In this document: positions 24,280 through 34,200 of the stretch, piece by piece
How positions within the stretch are numbered: position 1 is the stretch's first letter
How the letters are laid out: each line of letters begins with the position of its first letter
Assembly (NCBI GenBank): GCA_027475525.1
Contig: JAMWFC010000126.1
Location: 558,001 to 622,000, forward strand
DNA from: Macrolepiota albuminosa
Lineage: Eukaryota > Basidiomycota > Agaricomycetes > Agaricales > Agaricaceae
Direction of reading: 5' to 3'
DNA length: 64,000 nt
The notes under the pieces: generated by a model
What the model was told of the DNA's origin: nothing
Databases searched by the model: none
Seen by the model: only the letters and a program-made list of their open reading frames with translations
Translations under genes and position numbers: made by a program

Positions 24280-24859
24280 GTTGACCTCAGTTCACAGAGG
24301 AGTCCACCACTACTAGGCTGGGAGTGGGTTCAGTGGAACACAAAGTGGATGATGCCACCTTGGTGCAGGTCAAAAACAAGTTAGAAGAGAGGCTGCCACT
24401 GAGCCACATCCTGATAGCAGCTTCCTTCATGGACTGTGTTGCATATCAGCACATGAGAAACCAGGACCTGAACTGTCAAGGCCGTACCTTGATAGACAAT
24501 CAAGGTATATTGTTCAAAGGATGGACACCTGTAGATGCCATGCAAGAACAGTATCTCAGCCATGCAGAGCACATGGATTGAGAATGGTAGGATGTGGCCC
24601 CACACCCAGCCAAATAAGCTGGAGAATGTGGTGGTAGGCAGTTACCACCCCACTGGAATGTTGCAACTCCAACACACAGCACAGGTCAACAACCTGTGTG
24701 AGCATTCTCTACTATTCTGTCAGAAGAAGGTAGGAATAAGATACTAGGTTAATCAATGATGCAGTTGGCATGTTCTTATGACTACCAGAGGGCATCAAGC
24801 CACATAAGGCAGAAGCCAAGCACATCTAGCTGTATGAGGAAGAGTCCAAGTTCAGTGAC

Positions 24860-25522
24860 TTGGAGAATTGGACAATGGACATATGTAACTATTTGGCATT
24901 GTGCCAATATAGCAGGGACTGTCTGGACAGAGAACAAGTGTTTGTGCTGCCAGAGTTCTTGGATGGGCCAGCCAAGAATTGGTTCCAGCAGCATATTCTT
25001 CATTACAATCAAGCACAACAGCAGTGGATGTTCAAGGATGTTATTCTTGAGTTATATAATTGCTTTGTGAGTGCATTGGCTATGAAAGATGCACAAGAAG
25101 CATTCATCACTGCTACATATACTGAGAAGCTGGGAGTTCAAGGTTTCTATGATCCTTTGATAGACCATGCCCAAAATATGTCAATATATCCAGATAGCTG
25201 GGTAATGATTGATACATTCTTAATAGGTATTCTGGATGCAATAAGAGAGTTCCTGATCTGTAATGATGGACTCTCTCCTAAAGTGAACTCCATGGAGGAA
25301 TTTGTTGCACATGCACTGCACTATGAACAGTCTCACAAAATGGCATGGCACTTTGATTTACATCAGGCTAAAATGCACTTTATGGTGTGTCTGATGAAAA
25401 GAATGGAGCCTCAGAAGGTAGGTACCTTCTGGGTGAGACAGAGAGACCTGGCTGACAACCTGGACTCCTGGGTTCTAATACAGCCAGTAGCAGGGCAGGT
25501 GTCAATGTTTAGGAGTGCATGA
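24860..25522 (+). pseudogene. gag: Gag (retrotransposon gag, capsid-like) of Gypsy element 3
   Basis: An open stretch of about 220 codons with the Gag pattern: LPEFLDGPAKNWFQQHIL, then a long helical segment with ELYNCFVSALAMKDAQEAF, then DSWVMIDTFLIGILDAIREF and an EEFVAHALHYEQ helix. Gag forms the particle that packages element RNA. About 150 bp downstream the CCHC knuckle keeps SKAGHFARECP, but the second Cys codon reads TGA. Within family length, but the start is arbitrary because upstream frames are broken. Confidence 0.8.
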
Positions 25523-25889
25523 CCACAAGTGCAGTGGGGACCAAGAGATCAGCCAGGAGAAGGAGCTGATGCATGGAAAGGAGTTGACACAAGCAAGGCA
25601 TCAAGCCCAAATCTGAGGAGGAAGACAGAGCTAGAATGGGTTCCTGCTTGTGCAAGGGATGCAGGATGTTTCCATTGAAGCAAGGCAGGACATTTTGCAA
25701 GAGAATGTCCAACTAGATCACAATGGCCATCTGGGGATAGGCTACATGCCTTTGTGTGTGCAGCACAGACCACTGTCTAGGTAAACTCAGGTAATGAACC
25801 TGATGTAGACAACAATGAGGTTGACCACCTCAATGCTCAGGATACAGAGGCTGAGAAGGTCTCTGGAAAAGAAGACAACTTGAGCAATG

Positions 25890-26360
25890 AGCATGTTGAG
25901 GTATGCTGGATTCATGTTGAAGAAGTTTACTTTGGCACAGCAGAATTATGCAGTGCATGAACTGGAAATGCTGGCAATACTTGAGGCACTCCTCAAGTGG
26001 GAAGACAAGCTGATGGGATATAAAATCCATATCATCACTGATCATAAAGCGCTGTTATCCCCCAGACAGCACCAGTGGATTGACTATATGTCCCAGTACC
26101 AGTTTGATATAACATATGTCAAGGGCAAACTTAATAAAGTTGCCAATTGTCTATTGAGATATTTTGAGAGCAATATCATTACTGAGCATCACAATAGCTA
26201 TGACTATGTCAATGTAGATGTACACATTGACCTCCAAAGTGACAACCTCCTCTATCATTGTCATAGGGAGGTCAAGGAGCATATAGTAGAGCTCTGTGCA
26301 ATATTGACCTCCAAAGTGACAACCTCCTCTATCATTGTCATAGGGAGGTCAAGGAGCATA
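25890..26360 (+). pseudogene. RNase H domain of Gypsy element 3
   Basis: Encodes FMLKKFTLAQQNYAVHELE, ITDHKALL and FDITYVKGKLNKVANCLL, colinear with elements 1 and 2. A deletion shortens the loop after DHKAL. A 77-bp tandem duplication at 26226-26379 repeats the downstream linker. Confidence 0.85.
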
Positions 26361-26671
26361 TAGTAGAGCTCTGTGCAATGCAAGCTTGGGAGCTCCAGCA
26401 TAGTAGGCATGTAATAGAAAAGCATGAAGCAAGGGATGTGGAAGCTGAGCAATTTAGGCTGGCTCAGTAGGGATCAAGCCCATCACAGGAAATGACTCTG
26501 GCTGATACATTGAATCTGTGTGGAGGTGTCAATGCGCCTCCCCCAGCAGTTGCAGATAACTTTGGGATCCTGGTTAAACAGTTGTATCTGAAGAATCCAC
26601 TATATGCTGAGGTACTGGAACATTCAGGCAACCATCCATGCTTCAAGGCAGATGCTGAGGGACTGCTGTAG

Positions 26672-27480
26672 ATGTGCAACATCTGCAACTGTAACATAGT
26701 CTGTCTGCTGTGGAATCAAAGCCTTATCACCACTGTACTCATGCAGGCTCATGAAGTCATAGATTATTTTGGAGCTGGCAAGATGCTGGAGTACTTGAGA
26801 CAGTGGTACTGGTGGCCTCAGATGTATACCAAAGTCACAAAGTTTTGTCAGACATGTGTTTCATGTCAGAGAGCAAAGACTAGTAACCAGAAACTTGCCA
26901 GGAAGCTGCATTCACAAAGTTTTGTCAGACATGTGTTTCATGTCAGAGAGCAAAGACTAGTAACCAGAAACTTGCCAGGAAGCTGCATTCCCTGCCTATC
27001 CTGGTTAAGCCATGAGATTCTATAGGAATAGACTTTGTGGGACTGTTTCCAGAGGCCAAAGGGTTCAACTGCCATTGGGTGGTAATCTGTCACATAACAA
27101 GCATGGTATACTTGATACCAGTGCACACAATGATGAAAGCCTCTGAGCTTTCATGGATGTACCTCAAGGATATTGTGAGGCTTCATAGCCTCCCAAGCTC
27201 AATTGTGAGTGACAAGGATTTGAAATTCATGTCACTATGGTGGCATGAGCTACACAAGTTGCTTAAAGCAAGGTTACTGATGTCAACATTGTTTCACTCT
27301 CAGACAGATGGACAGACTGAGCAAGTCAACTATAGTGTGGCTCAGATAGTCTAGACAGTGGTCAGGCCTGACTAACAAAGCTGGGTAGATAAGATTCTGC
27401 TGACTGAGTTTGCAATTAATGCCAGTGTCTTAGAGACTACTGGATATGCACCATCTCTATATAATGCGACAATGCCTGGG
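26672..27480 (+). pseudogene. Integrase of Gypsy element 3
   Basis: Zinc finger H-H-C-C (HEVIDYFGA...CQTCVSCQRAK) and catalytic core with GIDFVGLFPEAKG, VSDKDLKFMS and QTDGQTEQVNYSVAQ. A 77-bp duplication (from 26835) repeats the zinc-finger end. A TAG near 27352 and others interrupt it. It is truncated at about 27,480, with no chromodomain. Confidence 0.85.
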
Positions 27481-28123
27481 AAATGATCTGATTAGTCAGT
27501 TCTGACTAAGGCTGACAAAGATTTGCCTTTTTCGTTTGTTTTTTGGTAGATGTATATATAAAATGCTTAGAAATTTGAAAGAAAATCACCAAAAAACCAG
27601 GAAAAATTCAGAGGCTACTGATACACTGATTGTGAATTTTTTGAGGTTATAAATGCCTAAAGAAATCTGAAAGATTCAAGAAAAATTCATGGCCTGCAGT
27701 ATCAGATTGACTAGAACTAGAGTGAATACAAGATGTTATCTTATATAATACTCTGCTGGATGCCTATAGCGTCGTTGACACTAGTAATGAGTGTGACGCT
27801 GCATTACATACCCCCCAATGAGACCAAACACTCGGTCTTAGGACAGGGGTAGGAATGAAATTACAATATGCACAGCAGTGCAAGCATCAGTTGGAGACGC
27901 ATATCATGTTGCTGGAACAGGTTAGTACCATAAATGAGGTATTAGTGTCTTCAATAACACCTGAGCTTGGAATATCTGAGTGCGCTAGTGCACATATAAT
28001 GCAAGCAGCAAAAAAACAAGATAAAATTGAGAGTAAAACAAATATATACATGCTACACTGGAGTGCATGTCAGCCTGAAAATATTGAGTGTGTACTCAGA
28101 ATTACCTAAAAAATAATAGGGGT
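27481..28123. other. AT-rich noncoding stretch
   Basis: No supported gene. An ORF of 84 codons at 27855-28109 shows no recognisable content. Confidence 0.45.
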
Positions 28124-29450
28124 CTATGACCCATCTGATGAGGCCTCCACAACCGTGCCCATCTCCATCACCATTGACTCCTCCTCCAGTGCAACGTTAA
28201 TTGCGGGAGGAGGAGGTGCCGATTCCGTCCTCAGTGGGGTAGTTGACCCCTTGACTGCAGGCAAATCTACCACCATAGACTCAGTAAGCATGACATTAAT
28301 TGCAGTAGGCATGGTGGTGAGCATACCATGCACCAACGTTTAGTTTAAGAGATTGACCTGATTCGGGTCTATTCCAATGAGGTAGTAGAGGCCATTGGCC
28401 TCTGGGTTGACAGGGAGATTGCTCTCCTCGTGGTGCTTGAACATAAGATGATAGTGGTTGTCTTCAGTCATCTCCCACCATCCATCCCATTGCGGGATTG
28501 TGGAAGGGGTGCCATAAGTAGAGAGATGCTCTATGCGCTCATCATTGATCTGCTTAAAGATGTCCATAGACATCGTGGGGGAGTGGAACTGCTGTTCCAG
28601 GAAGACCATGCCATAAGTGTAGGCATGGTCCACCCAGTCCAGCAGAATCCAGTTGTGTAGAAAGATGCATAATGCGTTGTTGTCGAAGAAGTTCTGTGCC
28701 TGCTCATTGGGCACGTAAACTTGATGAATCTTGAGCTTTGGCCCATGTTGGGGCTCAAACGGTTGCTTGGGAAACATGGCATCATACAAGGCAATCACCT
28801 CATGGTACAGCCCTGGCCGGGCCATGACAAGGGTCATGTGCCAAATGATCATGGGTTTGGCTGCACTATTAGTGCAGAGAGCTTGATATAATGTGAACCC
28901 AAAGAGGGTTTGCCAGTGCATATGGTAGGCATGGTCTACCGCAATGCCCTGATAGGTGTTTTCCAGCCTGGGCTGACCAAAGATCAGCGTGTACTGCGCC
29001 AGCTGGTCCAAGTTGAACAGCATGGCTGGATCTTGAGTGTGCATTACGTGCAGCGCTGTGGAACCATCTTCTTTTGTGTGCAAAAAGCGCCCCGGAATGT
29101 GTTGTCGCTCTACAAGAGTGAGGTCGTCAGGGCCCTGCATTGGGTTGACAAGGTCCTGGTATTGAGGCTCCTTCATCAGGAGCTACATGGTACGGTTGTG
29201 CAGAGCCTCAACTGTTCGCTGTGCAAACATCTGAAGCTCCATGATCAACATGTAGGCAACAATTCTGTCGCGATGCAGGATGTGAACGTTCATATAATAT
29301 TTGTAGAGCCGGTCTAGCTCTAACAGAGTGTGGGGAAGACCGCACAGGGTGTGCTTATACACAATTGTACCTGGAATGTGGGCACGCTGGCCAGAGGCAT
29401 ACTCATATGACGCTGCTCTATTGGCGTCAGCTCCTATCAGCACCATCATA
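28124..29450 (-). pseudogene. ORF X C-terminal fragment (third copy)
   Basis: The minus strand reads the conserved C-terminal part of ORF X: LYKYYMNVHILHRDRIVAY, then YTLIFGQPRLENTYQG, WVDHAYTYGMVFLE, DERIEHLSTYGTPSTIPQWDGW and LYYLIGIDPNQVN. It therefore shows how the protein continues beyond the point lost at the left window edge. A stop at about 28340 is followed by an in-frame tail to 28124. On the right it is cut exactly where the KDZ left terminal repeat begins. No pol adjoins it. Confidence 0.8.
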
Positions 29451-29962
29451 GAATACAGAGCCATGGACGTGTCACAATGTGCTGTATGACACGGTCCAGT
29501 GGATCAATAAAAGGCGGGCACACACATGTGCATGCAGGCCCAGCGGATGCCAGTGGACACTAGCAGATGTCAATGTGCGTCAGCGGCTGCCGGCGGGCAT
29601 CAGCCCACGAGTGAAAACCTCCTCCATTGGCAGACTTCATGGCATGAATAAACCCTCCTCAAGGTTCCCCACTTCCCTCCCCTCTCCATTTCTCCCTGCA
29701 ATAACTTGAGGCTGCGTGTCTTCCCTTCCCTTCTTTTCCCACCTCCAATGCCAGCATACATCCACAAAAGGGCCCTGCAAACCTATGCAGGCCTACGCAA
29801 GCCACCAGCGGACATCCACACAAACGTATGTCGATGGACTCAAACCTACACGGGCCCACGCAGGCCTGCGCATGGCACCAGCAGACATCCACAGAGGCCT
29901 ATGCAGGTCCACGGAGTCTGGTTGGACCAAGAAAAAAGGTAACTTTGTCTTGCCCACCATAT

Positions 29963-30042
29963 GCCTGTGGGGGGAAAGTGAACCCCCAGCCTTGGGAAAG
30001 CCTCCAGCAACAGAACGCACATTTAACCATTGCATCACAGGT
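29963..30042 (-). repeat. tRNA-like module, type 2, in left KDZ repeat
   Basis: On the minus strand: ACCTGTG, then ATGCAATGGTTAAATGTG (box A-like), then GGGGGTTCACTTTCCCCC (a T-arm-like 5-bp stem and loop), then CACAGGC. The two ends pair at six of seven acceptor-stem positions. No convincing anticodon stem was found, so a functional tRNA is doubtful. A SINE-like or Pol III promoter origin is inferred. Confidence 0.5.
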
Positions 30043-30863
30043 CTGTTACTAACGGATAGATTCAAAGGTTGGATAACACAATGAACGGATGCCCACCTAC
30101 GTTTCTGCAGGTTCCCATATGGATTTTTTGAGGTGGAAGGGGGGTGGCAATAACACAATGAACGGATGCCCACCTACGTTTCTGCAGGTTCCCGTATGGA
30201 TTTTTTGAGGTGGAAGGGGGGTGGCATACCTCCCAAAAGAGTTTTCCCACCTACGTTTCTGCAGGTTCCCATATGGATTTTTTGAGGTGGAAGGGGGGTG
30301 GCATACCTCCCAAAAGAGTTTTTGTGGCTTGAAAGAGGCGTTGGCATCTGCAGCCATCAGCTGGCCATCAGCTGGCATCCATCGGAGTTCGTCAGCAGCC
30401 GTTGTGACCTGCTGGCATCCATTGTGCATCTGTTGGCATCCACCGAATATCTGCTGGTATCAGTCAGCATCCACAGGAATCCACCGGCAACCCCTGGCAT
30501 CATCTGGCATTGTCCAGCATCAGGGTGGGAGAGAAGGAAACGGGGTGCGTGAGTGTCCGCTGCATGGGGTGGCAGAAGAGGGATGGGGGTGGGGAGAAAG
30601 AGGGGGAAGGGGGAAGGGGAGGAGCATGGGTATCCGCTGGTACGGACGTCAGGTCAGGGGGGAGGAGGAAAGCGGGGTGCATGTAGTGGACAGGGGTGGC
30701 GTGTGAGGTAGTGTGGGGAGTAGAGAGGATGGCACTGGGGAGAAAGAGGGGGAAGGGCAGAAGAGGGTGCGTGAGTATCTGCTGTCCACTGGCATGCCAG
30801 CAGACAGTAGTGGACAGTAGCTGACATCAGCATGTGAGCCAGCTGATGTCAGCAGTGCAATCA

Positions 30864-30945
30864 GTCTCAGTGGTTTAGTGGAATATTCATTTATTGATAT
30901 TCAATATTGTATACAGTGGTGGGTTCTACTCCTACTCCACCTTAA
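30864..30945 (+). repeat. tRNA-like module, type 1
   Basis: Box A-like AGTGGTTTAGTGGAAT, an AATATT-rich middle, box B-like GGGTTCTACTCC. Its inverted partner is at 44064-44145. Confidence 0.55.
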
Positions 30946-31315
30946 TGGGGTCTAATAGTGACAATGGAATATTGAGAGGCGGGTTCGACTCCTGCTAGTG
31001 ACAAATATTTTAATAGGGCCTGTAAGCCCTAATAAAATATCTGTTCATCACTGAGGCGGGTTCGACTCCTGCTAGTGACAAATATTTTAATAGGGCCTGT
31101 AAGCCCTAATAAAATATCTGTTCATCACTTGCTAGCATCATCAAGTTGATCCATTAAAAACGCTAGAAATTACTGAAGCGGGTATGGGTTGGACAAATTT
31201 GCGCATAGTCACGAGATCTGGAATGATCACATGCACAAAGACAACCAACAATCTCTGGAGTTTTAAATGGATCACATTAATGATGCTAGCGGACATCAGC
31301 GGCCTGCTGCTCTAA

Positions 31316-31392
31316 TATGCACTAGCAGGAGTCGAACCCACCTCTTGTGCACAATATGAAATATCAATTTATCAATATTCCATTGTACCACA
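31316..31392 (-). repeat. tRNA-like module, type 1
   Basis: On the minus strand CTGTGGTACAATGG, then GGTGGGTTCGACTCC and TGCTAGTGCA. It is duplicated again to the right by a 77-bp tandem copy. Its inverted partner is at 43605-43684. Confidence 0.6.
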
Positions 31393-31499
31393 GGCGCACT
31401 AGCAGGAGTCGAACCCACCTCTTGTGCACAATATGAAATATCAATTTATCAATATTCCATTGTACTACAGGCACTTACTTAGAAGTCAGGACAGTGTTC

Positions 31500-32230
31500 A
31501 CACTAGCAGACATCAGTGGCCTGTGGTAGTTGATCTGACCCACTCAATTTTCAGTATTGTGTGGAGTGGCAGGTTTCTCAATTTTCAGTATTGTGTGGAG
31601 TGGCAGGTTCGACTCCCCTAGTCCAGACTTCCCTAGTCCACCATAATGACGTATAATGGTGTTTTTTTATACTGCTGCATTTCTGCACTAGATGTAAACT
31701 GTACTAATTTTTGGTAAGGACCTGTGGTCGAATGGAATATTGATACATTGATATTTCATATTGTGCACAAGAGCCGGGTTCAAATCCCACTAGTGCACAT
31801 CATTAGACATGACATAACTTTGTTTTACTAATTGTTATTTACGTCTATATTCTTTCTACTGCACAATTTGAGGGTTTGAGTCCCCCTTGTGTAATTGTTG
31901 AAGAGTGTGTTGTTTTTTGCATTCATGAGAGTGGCATAATGGAACAAAACAATGGGACAGTTAATCTTAGTAGACCTGAGTCCTGTCCAAACTAATTGAA
32001 ATGTCTGTAGTAAAGTGCTGTAGCCTAGTACACAATACTAGAGTGATATTTATGTATAATCCACAGAATGTCCTGTGGTCTAGCAGAATATTGTCAGTTT
32101 ATGTTCCTTCTAGTGCACAACTGGAGGTAACAGATCAAACGGATTTATAATGGATTCGTCAGCGGCACAACGGGACGGTTAATCTTGACAAAAAATAACC
32201 AACGGAAAAGCCAAGAATTATAGTAACTAA
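31500..32230. other. KDZ copy 1, left subterminal noncoding region
   Basis: Contains a 34-bp direct duplication (31544 and 31578), the module at 31717, partial modules near 31,865 and 32,085 (ATTTGAGGGTTTGAGTCC; CTGTGGTCTAGCAGAAT) and words shared with 46.6-46.8 kb of the second KDZ copy. Confidence 0.6.
31717..31799 (+). repeat. tRNA-like module, type 1, best preserved
   Basis: CCTGTGGTCGAATGG (box A-like), then CCGGGTTCAAATCCC (excellent box B and T-arm-like stem), then CTAGTGCA. In related copies starting GCACCTG the ends GCAC and GTGC can pair as in an acceptor stem. The 51-nt spacing between the A and B boxes fits a tRNA with an insertion. Confidence 0.6.
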
Positions 32231-32238
32231 GGATTAAA

Positions 32239-32690
32239 TTACTCGTCTGATGTGTATTCCTCCTCTTCATTAGATTCATGTAATGCACCTGAATAGAACA
32301 AATCCTCATCAAGCAGGTAGTCTGCTGTCAAAAATGCAAAGTTGTCCGGTGTATATGGCCTCTGAGGTCTGGGAAGTGTGATGTCTTCATAGTTTGCTAT
32401 CAGGCCTGATGATGAAGATGGTGAGGGTGACTCTGACATATCAACAGACACATCATCAGTACGACCAGCTTGATTGAAAGGGCCAATGGGCCTACATCGA
32501 CCATGTTTTGCTCTAGCGCGAAATTCTTGTTCTGTTGAAATAAATTAACTATGATTACCAGTGCCAAATTATACTCACGTTGTTGATACAATTCGTTAAT
32601 TCTTCTCTGATCCTCACGTCGAGTCATACGTGTCTCATATTCCTCCCACTCCTGGACATTGTTACCAGTAGGTAGGGTTGGAGAAGGAGA
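32239..32690 (-). pseudogene. KDZ-element gene E, small spliced ORF
   Basis: Two exons joined by a 47-nt GT-AG intron (32532-32578). The product contains QEWEEYETRMTRREDQRRI, then RCRPIGPFNQAGRTDD, and ends in an acidic tail EEEEYTSDE. The upstream exon has no start codon in frame, so it is probably the 3' end of a longer gene or a degraded one. Function unknown. It is transcribed in the same direction as the transposase and is the gene nearest the left arm. Confidence 0.5.
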
Positions 32691-32715
32691 TTGTTAGAAG
32701 GGGGAAGATGGGATT

Positions 32716-34106
32716 TGAAGAGCCGTTACATCAAAAAGCGGTGGAAGATTTTCTTCATCATTGGCTGCCATGCCTCCATCTGTCTCTTCTGCCATCACAA
32801 GAAATAGCAGCGGAAGGTTTTCTTTGTCCTTGGTCGCTATATGTCCGCCGCTTCAGACTTCCATTTGTCCGCCATTACCGGCTGCCACAGTCTCCATCGC
32901 TGTTAGTCCTTCTGCTCCTTCACCAGCAATGAATAGAGGTGGCAAAGAATTGTTGTTCATCTCCTCTTCTGCAGGAATGAACAAAGGGGGCAAATCATTG
33001 TCTTTGGTCTCCTCTTCCGCAGGAATGAACAAAGGAGGCAAAGAATCCTCTTCCATCTCCTCTTCTGCAGGAATAAACAAAGGTGGCAAAGATTTGTCTT
33101 CCATCTCCTCTTCTGTGGGAATGAACAAAGGCGGCAAAGATTTGTCTTCCGTCTCCTCTTCTGCAAGAATGAACAAAGGAGGGATACCCTCTAAGTCAGG
33201 ATCACTAATGGATGGATTAGGGATATCCACCTGGTTATCATTGGTTTCCCCCAGCTCCCTGAATGTCCCATGGACATGAGCTGCTGGGATGGAAGGAAGT
33301 TGGGATGCCGGTTGAACCACAATGTGAGAGTTTTTCATTGTAGGGCCATACACCAGTCCAGTCCAGGTTTACTCTGACTGTAGAGGTGGTGGAATGGATG
33401 TTGTGCGCTCGAGGGTTCAATATGTGTCAAGGATGGCCATTGGGGAGAGTCGACATCAGAGAGAGTGGTAAGATGGGCCATGGAGAGGCAGTCTTGAGGA
33501 TCAGGCTGCTCACCATCAATACTGTTGGTATAGGACTCGATGCCTGTCAATTGGCCCGTCCGAGCAGGATCCACGGACCTGGCAATGGAACTGACAATGG
33601 AAGCAGCAATGGACTTGCTGCCAGCAAACAGGCGGATCATATTGTTGGCTGTTGGCACATGTTCTATCCTATCCAGCGACTGCCACTTGTCTAGGGCTAG
33701 AAGCGTCCGCTGGTGGCCCCTGGTGGATCCGCTACCTGCAAACACACGGAGCAAATCGTCTGGTGCTGGGATGGACACCAATCTATCAGATGGCAATGTC
33801 ATGGGCGGCAGGCAGTTGCATGCCAAGAAGCTTTCAAGAGAGTGGAAGCCTTGCTAATGTATGAGAAGGCAATGAATGCTCTAGCGTTTCATTGCTTAAG
33901 ACCTGAACATCCTCTCGGCCAATGTGGTTCCACCAATTACAGCCATACAGATTCCTGATAAGACCTTGACGGCCATCAACAAACTCCTGGATCTCTGTGG
34001 GCAAAGTTTGCTGATTTTGGAGAGGGAAAAATCGGCTCATGCTTTTGATAATGTCTGGGACATTGCAGACCACATTATTTAGTGATGCAGCCCCCAGATA
34101 TGACAA
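32716..34106 (-). pseudogene. KDZ-element gene D, with in-frame 48-bp repeats
   Basis: The minus strand reads NLYGCNWWNHIGREDVQVLS, a linker, then five tandem 16-residue repeats of the type LPPLFIPAEEEMEDKS (about 32,940-33,190) and an acidic tail. Frames are broken between 33,834 and 33,353. The homologous gene in copy 2 (46781-48326) keeps an N-terminal part starting MASTSVPHNVMSQ that is missing here. I do not recognise the domain. It lies directly downstream of the transposase in both copies, so it is a consistent part of the element. Confidence 0.6.
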
Positions 34107-34200
34107 TACAAAGTTCTATGGCACATAGTCAGATCCTGCATCTGTCACATCAATCCGTCTCTACATCTGTCATATCAATCCGTCTCTGCATCCACCATTT

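Larger units (their letters stand above)
21998..27480 (+). pseudogene. Gypsy element 3, gag-pol remnant with internal deletion
   Basis: A decayed plus-strand Ty3/Gypsy element. It has an N-terminal gag-like region (21998-22896, resuming at 24280 after an LTR insertion), a capsid-like gag segment (24860-25522), a damaged zinc knuckle (about 25668-25715), RNase H (25890-26210) and integrase (26672-27480). Protease and reverse transcriptase are absent: the sequence passes from just after the knuckle to the RNase H motif within about 180 bp. Many stops are present. Two 77-bp duplications (from 26226 and 26835) disturb the frame. This copy shows that a normal gag lies upstream of pol in at least one Gypsy lineage of this genome. 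ORF X is therefore not simply a displaced gag of that type. Confidence 0.85.
29450..31503 (+). repeat. Left terminal inverted repeat of KDZ copy 1
   Basis: Noncoding. It carries a type 2 tRNA-like module (29963-30042), G-rich and CAG/CTG-rich tracts (30,340-30,800) and two or three type 1 tRNA-like modules. It is inflated by 77-bp duplications starting near 30073, 30169, 30976 and 31321. Confidence 0.85.

Noticed and set aside
30340..30800. CRISPR-like array of short repeats in the KDZ arm
   Set aside because: The CAGCAGATGCCAG-like words are irregular, unspaced and diverged; this is a degenerate CAG/CTG-rich tract in a eukaryotic transposon arm.
31717..31799. Functional tRNA gene
   Set aside because: Box A and box B are excellent, but the anticodon arm and acceptor stem are imperfect and the module is repeated many times in element ends, so a tRNA-derived repeat fits better.
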